From an uncultured Pirellulaceae bacterium (lineage in GTDB: Bacteria > Planctomycetota > Planctomycetia > Pirellulales > Pirellulaceae), in contig CALLUY010000020.1 in NCBI GenBank assembly GCA_938010615.1, positions 1 to 46,397 on the forward strand: a stretch of DNA of 46,397 bases, given 5' to 3'. Each line of letters opens with the position of its first letter. Within the stretch, counting starts at the first letter, position 1. This document shows positions 18,685 to 26,177 of the stretch, piece by piece. A model generated the notes under the pieces. That model was given only the letters and a program-made list of their open reading frames with translations. It was not told the DNA's origin and did not search any database. Position numbers and translations under genes: made by a program.

Positions 18685-19062
18685 ATGACAATTGATGATT
18701 CAACTTTCAAGGCAAATCACTCTGATGTTGGCCCTCCTCCTGTGCCGGGCGATTTTGTTGACCCTCAGGACTCGGGTGAATTTGAAGAGCTCGGTTCACG
18801 TAAAAGTAAGAGCCGAAGCAAGACGCGGATGTATTGCTTTCACTGCAATCGCCCGGAGGGACATTCGAACCCCTACGTCGGAACGTGGTTTTATTCATAC
18901 TTTATTGGCCTGAGTTTTGGTCTGCTCCATTTCTTTGGTCCATTCCGCTGCCAGTGCTGCGGTCGTCAACGTTTGATGTTTCGTGATTGGGCGCATCCAA
19001 AGTTTCACGTTGTCAGTGCACGAAAACGAGCTGCGGCTCCGTCGTCACGACGTTCCCGCTAA
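18685..19062 (+). CDS. Small protein with two CxxC pairs
   Basis: A 125-residue protein: an acidic N-terminal segment (PPPVPGDFVDPQDSGEFEEL), a basic stretch (SRKSKSRSKTRMY), a first pair CFHC, a hydrophobic segment of about 20 residues (WFYSYFIGLSFGLLHFFGPF), a second pair CQCC followed by GRQRLMF, and a basic tail. The two pairs could bind one zinc ion, with the hydrophobic part as a hairpin in or on the membrane. No family recognised; the start codon has no good ribosome site. Confidence 0.5.
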   Translation: MTIDDSTFKANHSDVGPPPVPGDFVDPQDSGEFEELGSRKSKSRSKTRMYCFHCNRPEGHSNPYVGTWFYSYFIGLSFGLLHFFGPFRCQCCGRQRLMFRDWAHPKFHVVSARKRAAAPSSRRSR

Positions 19063-19148
19063 ATCGAATGGCGGTTCCGGGGTTCAGCCCAACGCTGTGA
19101 AGAGTTTTCAGACAGCAAAAAGCAAGGCCTGCATTTCTTTTAGTGGTT

Positions 19149-19225
19149 ACCCGAGGCCTTACGGCCAACGGCTCACTTGCCTGCTTCGAATTGAAAAGTG
19201 AGCCGAGACGCGTGAGCGTCCGGGT
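19149..19225. repeat. Imperfect palindrome with matched ends
   Basis: The left arm ACCCGAGGCCTTACGGCCAA with CGGCTCAC (19149-19176) and the right arm GTGAGCCGAGACGCGTGAGC with GTCCGGGT (19198-19225) pair at both ends (ACCCG/CGGGT and CGGCTCAC/GTGAGCCG) with a mismatched middle. Related fragments occur near 18346 and 31330. It is a probable dispersed intergenic repeat. Confidence 0.55.
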
Positions 19226-19291
19226 GTCCTGCCAGAAAACGATCCGTAAGATGAAATTTCGGCATTCGAAAAACTCATTACGGCGTTGGGT

Positions 19292-20161
19292 TCACCCGCG
19301 CGTCAGCGTGAAGATCGTGATCTCGGGCCGCGCCATAAATCGAACTCTCATCGTGTGGCCGATGCCACGATTGATGTAGAGCCTATGGCCGCCTTCGACG
19401 TCGTAAAATCCAGACAAGTATCGCTTGTTTTCGACAGGGCAAATGGGAGCGCCAACCAATGGAAAACTGCATTGGCCGCCGTGCGTGTGGCCGCAAAGAA
19501 TCCAGCTTTCGAACCCGTCCCAAATCGGACGGTCTGCCGTATCTGGATTGTGGCTCAGCACGATCGACGGATGCGATGCGACTTCCTTGATCGCACTGGC
19601 TGCCGTTGAGTCGTCGAACCCACCAAACCAAAAGTCTTTCAGTCCGGCAACCTTCAATCCTCCAAGGTCAATCGCTTCGTCACGAAGCAGATTTAAGCCC
19701 GCATCGTTAAAACGATCTGCCAATTTTTCCGTGTTCGCCGCAAAGACGATCGCGTCTCGTTCACTGCCGCCGTAGTCATGATTGCCCAGCACGCACGCGT
19801 TTCCAATCGTGCCCCGCGGAAAATGATCCAGCAGGCGAATCCCCTTTTCCAAATGCCATTCAGAGCCGTTATCCAGAAAGTCTCCTGTGAAGAAAACGAA
19901 TTCCGGATTCAACGACCGGACGTATTCGAACTGAGCCAGCAGGTAGGAATCGTTGACACGTGAGCCGATATGTAGATCGCTAAGTTGAACAGCCGTTTTG
20001 CCATCGAGCGATACTGGGAGGTCTTTGATCGGCAATTCGTGACGTTCAATTGATATCCAACGTGGTTCCAAGCCGAATGCGTATAAGCCGAGCCCGCTCA
20101 ATGTGAGAACGGAGCTTCGGACAAGGAACTTTCGGCGTGAAATTTTGCGTTTGGAGTCCAT
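19292..20161 (-). CDS. Tat-exported metallophosphoesterase (YkuE/YaeI-like)
   Basis: All calcineurin-type metal motifs are present in order: LSDLHIGS, TGDFLDNG, LGNHDYGG, LSHNPD and CGHTHGGQ. The N-terminus has a twin-arginine signal (SRRKFLVRSSVLTLSGLGLY), so it acts outside the cytoplasm. Close relatives include YkuE-type phosphodiesterases thought to act on lipid headgroups; the substrate here is unknown. I prefer the ATG at 20161 because it places the RR motif about 9 residues in; an ATG at 20182 would lie inside the terminator region of the upstream gene. Confidence 0.88.
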   Translation of the reverse strand: MDSKRKISRRKFLVRSSVLTLSGLGLYAFGLEPRWISIERHELPIKDLPVSLDGKTAVQLSDLHIGSRVNDSYLLAQFEYVRSLNPEFVFFTGDFLDNGSEWHLEKGIRLLDHFPRGTIGNACVLGNHDYGGSERDAIVFAANTEKLADRFNDAGLNLLRDEAIDLGGLKVAGLKDFWFGGFDDSTAASAIKEVASHPSIVLSHNPDTADRPIWDGFESWILCGHTHGGQCSFPLVGAPICPVENKRYLSGFYDVEGGHRLYINRGIGHTMRVRFMARPEITIFTLTRG

Positions 20162-20183
20162 GAATGGATCAGCATACAGCATA

Positions 20184-20210
20184 GAAAAAGCCCAGAAACG
20201 ATTCTGGGCT
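20184..20210 (-). terminator. Rho-independent terminator of the PEP-CTERM gene
   Basis: A perfect 9-bp stem, AGCCCAGAA (20189-20197) with TTCTGGGCT (20202-20210), has a 4-base loop and is followed on the minus strand by TTTTTC. It lies 30 bp after the stop of the gene at 20241-20975 and just before the start of the next minus-strand gene. Confidence 0.85.
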
Positions 20211-20240
20211 CAATTTACTTCGTCAAATTTTAGGTCGTTG

Positions 20241-20975
20241 TTAACTTCGACGACGACGAATTCCGATTCCGGCCATGCCTGCCGCCATCAGCAAAACGAG
20301 CGTCGATGGCTCAGGAACGGCCGTCACGAAATCGACCTTGAACTCACGAAAGGATCCTTCAATGGTCGCGTTGCGATCCGAGAGATCCAGAACCCAAGTT
20401 CCTGCAGTCGATTGACCCCCAAACACGTTGTTAATCGAAAGGGTCACATCAGACTCGTCGACACCACCCGGACCGACTCTGATGCCCGTTGTGGCGCGAT
20501 AAATTCCAGGGTTGTCCTGCGGATTCTGGACGTTGCCCTCAAGGTTCCGAAGCACGTAGTCTGATGAATTCGACCCAGCTTCGTCCCAGAGACGGTTAAG
20601 CGTCGCATCTGAGAAAGCGTAGTCGCCCTGAAAGTTCGTATGGGAACCAACGCCTACGTTACGGTTGTCTTTTCCGATGCGAGAAAACAACGTCACAGAT
20701 CGGCCAGACTCAACGTGCTCTACTCTGGCGACCAAATCACCGGCCCACCGATGTGACAGACCTTCAATCGTGAAAGTGGCTTCTTCGATGATCTCATTCT
20801 GGGTGATCGTTACAGTACTGGTCGAGTTGGGAACTCCATTTCCAAACGGAGGAGGGTCGGGAATATCAATCGATGAATTGTTGTTCGTGCTTCCTGAGAT
20901 GTCAGCGAAAGCTGATACTTGAAGCAACGCGATTGAAGTTACGACAAAAAAACCGAAGAGCAGTTTTTTCCTCAT
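20241..20975 (-). CDS. PEP-CTERM protein with P-domain-like beta sandwich
   Basis: The signal peptide MRKKLLFGFFVVTSIALLQV is followed by a beta-rich body resembling the proprotein convertase P domain: IEEATFTIEGLSHRWAGDLV, VEHVESGRSVTLFSRIG and STAGTWVLDLSDRNA. The end is a PEP-CTERM sorting signal (VPEPSTLVLLMAAGMAGIGI followed by RRRRS), which is cut by an exosortase. No protease domain is present and no exosortase gene is in the window. AAAGGA before the ATG supports the start. It is probably exported and attached to the surface or matrix. Confidence 0.88.
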   Translation of the reverse strand: MRKKLLFGFFVVTSIALLQVSAFADISGSTNNNSSIDIPDPPPFGNGVPNSTSTVTITQNEIIEEATFTIEGLSHRWAGDLVARVEHVESGRSVTLFSRIGKDNRNVGVGSHTNFQGDYAFSDATLNRLWDEAGSNSSDYVLRNLEGNVQNPQDNPGIYRATTGIRVGPGGVDESDVTLSINNVFGGQSTAGTWVLDLSDRNATIEGSFREFKVDFVTAVPEPSTLVLLMAAGMAGIGIRRRRS

Positions 20976-21381
20976 GGCAATCCTTTAAAAATTCGAGGGG
21001 AAAATCCGGTGCGGGTGAACTATCCGTAGTCAGCACACTTGTGTTGATTTCAAGAATTTAACCCCATCATGTTTCATAGTCAACTTGGGGAGTCAGGCAA
21101 TTTCGGTTAGTTGCTAGCTTTTGGGTGGTTGCGTCCACTTTTCCCTTCATTCGCCTCGGAAAAATGAGGTGCACTGCCCGCTGCGGCGTTATAGACGCGC
21201 TGAAATGCAATAAAAACGGCGATTTTGGCAGACCATGGAATTGCCAGAGACTTTAGAGCCCGATAGACTACTGCAACGCGGCGTCACGTTGGCGAAGCGA
21301 TTTCATTAACCCTTTACTTTGTTGCTGTCGCGAAGCCCTGCGTTAAGAGCTTCACCATGCGAAACAACACAGGGAGAAACT
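20976..21381. other. Intergenic region upstream of rpsB
   Basis: About 405 bp between the divergent PEP-CTERM gene and rpsB. It must hold both promoters and any leader that controls ribosomal protein S2 expression. I see only the AGGGAGAAAC ribosome site before rpsB; no convincing -35/-10 pair or structured leader was identified by eye. Confidence 0.4.
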
Positions 21382-22239
21382 ATGTCTGCAAATAGCTTGG
21401 TTCAGGAGCTGATCGATGCCGGCGTCCACTTTGGACACCGTGCCAGTCGCTGGAACCCAAAGATGCGTCCTTACATTTACGGCCGCAAAAACCAAATTCA
21501 CATCATCGATATCCGCGAAACAGTCCGCGGTCTCTTGCGAGCGAAAAAGTTCGTCTCAGAAGTTGCCAGTGACGGCAGCTTGATTCTCTTCGTCGGAACA
21601 AAACGTCAAGCTTCGGCTGCCGTTTCTCGCGAAGCTGAGCGATGCAACATGCCTTTCGTCAGCGAACGTTGGCTCGGTGGTGCATTGACGAACTTCTCGA
21701 CAATTCGTTCTCGAATGGGACGTCTTGAGGAACTCGAAGAAATTCGTGGCGGCGAAAAGATCGCTCAATATTCAAAGAAGGCTCAGTCGTCATTGAATCG
21801 CGAGTACCGCAAAATCTACCGGAACCTGAACGGTATCCGTACGATGAACCGCAAACCTGGTTGCATGATCATTGTGGATCCTCGCAAAGAGAAGAACGCG
21901 ATTCTGGAAGCACGTGCGTTGGGCATCACAACCGTTGCCTTGATTGATACGAACTGCGATCCGGACATGGTTGACCTTCCGATCCCAGGCAACGATGACG
22001 GTATTCGTGCCGTTGAAGTCATCATGTCTCACATGGCTGATGCCGTGATCGCGGGTGCGAAAAATGTTGTTGCCAAGAACGAAGGCAAGGACAAGCCAGG
22101 GAAGAAGACGGCGTCGAAGTCGGCTGCAAAGCCTCCGGCGCCCAAGGCAGCCTCTGCTCCAGCAGCAGCGGCCCCAGCGGCCGCGGAAGCACCAGCTGCA
22201 GCTCCTGCCGAAAAACCGGCACCAGAAGCGACCAGCTAG
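21382..22239 (+). CDS. rpsB: 30S ribosomal protein S2
   Basis: S2 binds the small ribosomal subunit near S1. The start segment [20 protein letters not shown] and the blocks [20 protein letters not shown] and [20 protein letters not shown] are diagnostic. The ATG at 21382 has an AGGGAGAAAC ribosome site. The protein has 285 residues, longer than the about 240 of E. coli, because of a C-terminal tail of about 45 residues made of Lys, Ala and Pro ([17 protein letters not shown]). It is followed by a hairpin and tsf, the common rpsB-tsf order. Confidence 0.97.
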   Translation: MSANSLVQELIDAGVHFGHRASRWNPKMRPYIYGRKNQIHIIDIRETVRGLLRAKKFVSEVASDGSLILFVGTKRQASAAVSREAERCNMPFVSERWLGGALTNFSTIRSRMGRLEELEEIRGGEKIAQYSKKAQSSLNREYRKIYRNLNGIRTMNRKPGCMIIVDPRKEKNAILEARALGITTVALIDTNCDPDMVDLPIPGNDDGIRAVEVIMSHMADAVIAGAKNVVAKNEGKDKPGKKTASKSAAKPPAPKAASAPAAAAPAAAEAPAAAPAEKPAPEATS

Positions 22240-22257
22240 GTCTCTTCAACCGAACTC

Positions 22258-22283
22258 AGCCCGACCGATCGGTCGGGCTTTTT
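22258..22283 (+). terminator. Hairpin terminator or attenuator between rpsB and tsf
   Basis: A perfect palindrome of 22 bp (22258-22279, half-site AGCCCGACCGA) is followed by TTTTC. As it lies between two genes normally co-transcribed, it probably lowers rather than stops expression of tsf, or tsf has its own promoter. Confidence 0.8.
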
Positions 22284-22402
22284 CGAACTTACGTTCGCCA
22301 ACTTTCGTTCGTTTTGTGAGCTGACATTGTTTGCAAACGAACCTCTCAACATAAATCAAACTCCCTACTCAAAATCTATTTGAGAACAGCAGAAGGAAGA
22401 CA

Positions 22403-23374
22403 ATGTCTATTTCAGCAAAAGATGTAATGTCCCTCCGAAAATCAACCGGAGCAGGCATGATGGACTGCAAAAAAGCACTCAAAGAATCGGACGGCGATAT
22501 CGATGCCGCTCTGCAGTGGTTGGCCAAAAAAGGTGCCAAGGTTGCTGCTAAGCGAGCTGATCGTGATGCAACTGAAGGAATCGTCGTCATCCTTGGTGAT
22601 GACAAAAAGGCTCTGGCGATGGCTCTGAGCTGTGAAACTGACTTCGTCGCGAAGAACGATGAGTTCATTGCGTTTGCAAACAGCTTGGCTCAATTGGCTG
22701 TCGACAAAGGCGTTAAAACGGCTGACGAACTTTTGGCTTGTGAATTCGATGGCGCAACGGTTGCCGAAAAACTCGTCGAGCGTACCGGCAAGATCGGTGA
22801 GAAGCTTGAAATTTCAGACTTGCAAGTTGTCGAAGGCACAGCGATCGCTCAGTACATTCACGCCGGCAGCAAGATCGGCGTTCTTGTCTCTTACAAGGAC
22901 GGCGGAAATGCGGAAGCACCTCAGTTCTTCCGCAGCGTTGCCATGCACATCGCCGCGATGAATCCGGTTGGCATGCGTCCTGATGAACTCGATCTTGCAG
23001 AAGTTGAAAAAGCAACGGAAGCTTTGATCGGTCAGATCACCGTCGAGAACGAAGACCGCACTCGATTGGGCAAGCCGCTCAAGAACGTTCCACAGTACGC
23101 CAGCATGTTGCAGTTGACTCCAGAAGTCATGGCCAAGGCCGAAGCGGACATCAAGGAGCAATTGAAAGCCGAAAACAAGCCTGAGAAGATCTGGGACAAG
23201 ATCGTCCCTGGAAAGCTCGAGCGATTCGTCGCTGACAACACTCTGTTCGATCAAGAGCGTTGTCTGATGAGCCAATTCTTTGCACTCGACGACACGAAGA
23301 CTGTCGAAACAGCCGTCAAAGATTTCCACGCTGATGCGGAGCTCGTTGAGTACCGCCGCGTATCAGTTGGCTAA
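22403..23374 (+). CDS. tsf: Translation elongation factor Ts
   Basis: EF-Ts is the nucleotide exchange factor for EF-Tu. The N-terminal UBA-like domain is diagnostic (VMSLRKSTGAGMMDCKKALK), as is the segment LSCETDFVAKNDEFIAFANS that contacts EF-Tu. The core continues with HIAAMNPVGMRP and ends DNTLFDQERCLMSQFF. The length, 323 residues, is slightly above the E. coli protein. AGAAGGAAGAC before the ATG serves as ribosome site. Confidence 0.97.
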   Translation: MSISAKDVMSLRKSTGAGMMDCKKALKESDGDIDAALQWLAKKGAKVAAKRADRDATEGIVVILGDDKKALAMALSCETDFVAKNDEFIAFANSLAQLAVDKGVKTADELLACEFDGATVAEKLVERTGKIGEKLEISDLQVVEGTAIAQYIHAGSKIGVLVSYKDGGNAEAPQFFRSVAMHIAAMNPVGMRPDELDLAEVEKATEALIGQITVENEDRTRLGKPLKNVPQYASMLQLTPEVMAKAEADIKEQLKAENKPEKIWDKIVPGKLERFVADNTLFDQERCLMSQFFALDDTKTVETAVKDFHADAELVEYRRVSVG

Positions 23375-23410
23375 AGAAGATTCAATTTCGGAAGATTCAA
23401 TTTCGAATCA

Positions 23411-23448
23411 AAGCCTCGGCTGCCTGTTTGGTTGCCGAGGCTTTTTTT
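23411..23448 (+). terminator. Rho-independent terminator after tsf
   Basis: A 10-bp stem AAGCCTCGGC (23411-23420) with GCCGAGGCTT (23434-23443) is followed by a run of seven T (23442-23448). It lies about 37 bp after the tsf stop. A small direct duplication (GAAGATTCAATTTCG twice, near 23377-23406) lies between. Confidence 0.9.
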
Positions 23449-23548
23449 GTGCGTAATGTTTGTTCATGCAGTCGCTGAACAGGAAATTGCTTGAACTGCC
23501 GCAAGGCGCAGCTATTCGGGAGTTCCGGCGTTTCATATTGGCATCCCT

Positions 23549-23833
23549 AACCCGCCCGATGCGTAAGTTTTGAAATTGCACGATATCGGTCGGCCTATCC
23601 CGAAGGGATTCAAGCTATTAGCCGGTGATAAGCGCAGCGCCATCACCGGATTCGGTCGACAGCCCAACATGATCCCGAAGGGATCACAGCGGGCGTTTGC
23701 TGCGATCCCTTCAGGATCGAATCGTGCATCCTTAGGGTTCCGGAGGTGGTCGCTACGCTCGACCTCCGGCTAATGGCTGAAATTCCTTCGGAATAAAAAT
23801 GTGGGCAACTTCAAAACTTGCGCGTCGGGCTTG
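23549..23833. repeat. Composite hairpin element of about 285 bp with inverted ends
   Basis: The outer arms are inverted: TAACCCGCCCGATGCGTAAG (and TTTTGAAATTGC) from 23549, and GCAACTTCAAAACTTGCGCG (and TCGGGCTTG) ending at 23833. Between them are several hairpins: ATCCCGAAGGGAT twice, CCGGTGATAAGCGCAGCGCC with ATCACCGG, GATCCCTTCAGGATC, and CCGGAGGTGGTCGCTACGCT with CGACCTCCGG. It has no credible gene. Such hairpin trains look like a dispersed planctomycete intergenic element. Confidence 0.75.
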
Positions 23834-23929
23834 TATTTGCGCAACATCAAAAAGCGCAAGCGAGTGAATGTCACGGCTGATTCACTCGTTTGCGAGGGAA
23901 TTGCATCGGTTGGTTTGTCTGTGCAATCC

Positions 23930-23983
23930 TAACCCGACGCGTAAGCGAGGTGCGACCTGGTACCTCGCTTACGCGTTGGGTTA
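23930..23983. repeat. 22-bp inverted repeat with 10-base loop
   Basis: The left arm TAACCCGACGCGTAAGCGAG (23930-23951 with GT) and the right arm 23962-23983 pair at 21 of 22 positions. The outer TAACCC and GGGTTA ends resemble those of the element at 23549-23833, so both may belong to one family. A smaller stem AAGCGAGTGAATG/TTCACTCGTTTGCG lies just upstream (about 23859-23894). Confidence 0.8.
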
Positions 23984-24106
23984 TGACTGGCAGCAATATG
24001 AAACGCCGCAACTACCCGAATAACCGAGCCGTTCGGCAGTCCATGCAGTTTCCTGTTGCGATTCGGGTTAGTATTAGTTTGCTCACATCCCCATAACGAA
24101 ACAAAC

Positions 24107-25318
24107 ATGAACAGCACGGCAAGCGGCGTATTCCCAACGATTCGGCTCAAAAAAGGCCAGGAACGCAGGGCGATGTACGGCCACCTTTGGATATACAGTA
24201 ACGAGATCGATACGAAGAAGTATCCGCTGACCAGCTACGTCGCCGGCCAAGTCATCAACGTTGAAACGAGTGAAGGACGTTGGGTTGGCAACGGCTACCT
24301 CAATCCGCATTCGTTGATCGCCGTGCGTCTTGTTAGTCGTGATCGGGAGAAACCGTTCACCGACGAACTGATTGGTCATCGTCTGACGGTCGCAGCGAAA
24401 CATCGCGATCGAATGTATGAATGTCCGTTCTATCGAATGGTCTATGGCGAAAGTGATTTTCTTCCAGGTTTGGTGATCGATCGCTTTGGCGACGTTTTTG
24501 TTGTACAAATCAACACGGCCGGAATGGAGTCCAAAAAAGACGCCATCATTCAGAGTCTTCAAACACAATTCAGCGCAAAGGCAATTGTCTTGAAGTGCGA
24601 TCATTCGCTGCGAAAGATGGAAGACTTGCCGCTGTACAGCGAGACGATTGGGACGTTGCCCGAACAAGTCATCGTTGAGGAACACGGTGCAAAGTTCGCC
24701 ATCGATTTGAAGGACGGACAAAAAACAGGTTGGTTTTACGATCAGCGTGACAATCGTGCTGCCCTACTGCCGCTGGTCAAAGGCAAAACCGTGATCGATG
24801 TTTGCAGTTACGTCGGCGCGTGGGGCATTGGAGCCGCGGTCGCCGGAGCCAGCCAAGTCATCTGCGTCGATGCATCAGAAGCCGCACTGGAACAAGTCGC
24901 CATCAACGCGAAGCTCAACGATGTCGAAGGCAAAGTCATCGCGGCTCACGGCGACGCATTCGATTTGCTCAAATCGCTGCGGAACGACAATCATCACTCT
25001 GACATCGTGATCCTTGACCCGCCGGCCTTCATCAAACGCAAAAAGGACTTGCGCAACGGAACTGAAGCCTACACTCGACTGATGCGTCGCGGATTGCAAT
25101 TGGTGAACGATGATGGGATCCTGGTGACCTGTTCGTGTTCATTCCACATGCCACGTGACTTGTTGGTTCAGCGAATGAACCAAGCCGGTCGCGACACCGA
25201 CCGGGCGCTACAGATGTTTCGCGAAGGTCGCCAAGGCCCTGACCATCCGATTCATCCCGCTATGCCAGAAACCGAGTATCTTAAAGTTCTCTATTCGAGA
25301 GTTCTGGGGCGAATTTGA
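24107..25318 (+). CDS. RlmI/RlmK-like rRNA cytosine methyltransferase
   Basis: A SAM-dependent 23S rRNA (cytosine-C5) methyltransferase of the RlmI type. The N-terminal PUA domain is seen in RLKKGQERRAMYGHLWIYSN to about residue 75, then the central domain (ESDFLPGLVIDRFGDVFVVQ) and the Rossmann domain: VIDVCSYVGAWGIGAAVAGA (SAM motif I), VICVDASEAAL, and the catalytic-site DPPAF, with VTCSCSFHM supplying the cysteine. I chose the ATG at 24107, where family resemblance begins soon after; a frame extension to 24056 is not needed. Exact target base not determinable. Confidence 0.88.
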   Translation: MNSTASGVFPTIRLKKGQERRAMYGHLWIYSNEIDTKKYPLTSYVAGQVINVETSEGRWVGNGYLNPHSLIAVRLVSRDREKPFTDELIGHRLTVAAKHRDRMYECPFYRMVYGESDFLPGLVIDRFGDVFVVQINTAGMESKKDAIIQSLQTQFSAKAIVLKCDHSLRKMEDLPLYSETIGTLPEQVIVEEHGAKFAIDLKDGQKTGWFYDQRDNRAALLPLVKGKTVIDVCSYVGAWGIGAAVAGASQVICVDASEAALEQVAINAKLNDVEGKVIAAHGDAFDLLKSLRNDNHHSDIVILDPPAFIKRKKDLRNGTEAYTRLMRRGLQLVNDDGILVTCSCSFHMPRDLLVQRMNQAGRDTDRALQMFREGRQGPDHPIHPAMPETEYLKVLYSRVLGRI

Positions 25319-25413
25319 ATTTCTGCGGCGCTTTTTCTTTTCGCCCGTAAGAAAACTCGAAGAGACTCGTCGAGCTGGCAAGCCGTGAGGAGTAATAATT
25401 TTGGAACTGTTCC

Positions 25414-26163
25414 ATGAGTTCGAAACCAATCGCAAATCAAAACCAAGCAAAGCCAGTTTGGCTGAAGTTGGCTATCTTTGCCATCCTGGCGATCATCGTT
25501 GGGGTTGTCTATTGGCAGTTTGGCTCGCAGTTGACATTGGAAAATCTGGCCAAACAGGAAGCAAGCCTACGAGAATATCAGGCTCAGCATCCGGTGCTGG
25601 TTTTTGGAATTGCGTTCGCGATTTACGTTGCGGTTACGGGAATGTCGCTACCGGGAGCTGCGGCGCTGTCGCTAACGTACGCTTGGTATTTCGGGTTCAC
25701 CGAAGCGTTCATCCTGGTAAGCTTCGCTTCGACACTGGGAGCGACGGTCGCGTTCCTGTTGAGCCGTTATCTTTTCCGCGACGCAATTATGAATCGCTTT
25801 GGCAATCGGCTGGCAAACTTCAATGAGTCACTGGAACGTGAAGGGCCGTTTTATCTGTTCACTCTGCGTCTTATTCCAGCCGTTCCCTTCTTTGTCGTGA
25901 ACGCGGTCATGGGACTGACTCCGCTCAAGACTTGGAAGTACTGGTGGATTAGCCAGATCGGAATGCTGCCCGGAACAGCGGTCTACATGTACGCTGGTTC
26001 AAGCGTGCCGGACCTTGGGACGCTCGCCGACAAAGGAGTCAACGCCGCATTTTCGCCAGCGCAAATGACTCAGATCTTCGTCGCCTTTGTGCTGCTGGGG
26101 ACATTTCCACTGATTGCTCGATGGGGCATCAAACTGTTTAAGAAGAACTCTCAGGATCAGTAA
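25414..26163 (+). CDS. TVP38/TMEM64 (VTT-domain) membrane protein
   Basis: A 249-residue integral membrane protein. After one N-terminal helix (LAIFAILAIIVGVVYWQFGS) comes the VTT core with re-entrant loops: GMSLPGAAALSLTYAWYFGF, SFASTLGATVAFLLSRYLFR, and the characteristic FTLRLIPAVPFFVVNAVMGL with GMLPGTAVYMYAGS. The family has DedA-like roles in lipid movement. The next gene, a flavin disulfide oxidoreductase, starts 14 bp downstream, so the pair is an operon; in other bacteria the two are often fused. Confidence 0.9.
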   Translation: MSSKPIANQNQAKPVWLKLAIFAILAIIVGVVYWQFGSQLTLENLAKQEASLREYQAQHPVLVFGIAFAIYVAVTGMSLPGAAALSLTYAWYFGFTEAFILVSFASTLGATVAFLLSRYLFRDAIMNRFGNRLANFNESLEREGPFYLFTLRLIPAVPFFVVNAVMGLTPLKTWKYWWISQIGMLPGTAVYMYAGSSVPDLGTLADKGVNAAFSPAQMTQIFVAFVLLGTFPLIARWGIKLFKKNSQDQ

Positions 26164-26177
26164 ACAAGGAAGCCACG

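Noticed and set aside
23570..23773. 67-codon ORF across the hairpin train
   Set aside because: Its codons are formed by the repeat hairpins (IPKGF, IPSGSN, RRWSLRSTSG); such ORFs are a common annotation artefact in planctomycete repeats.
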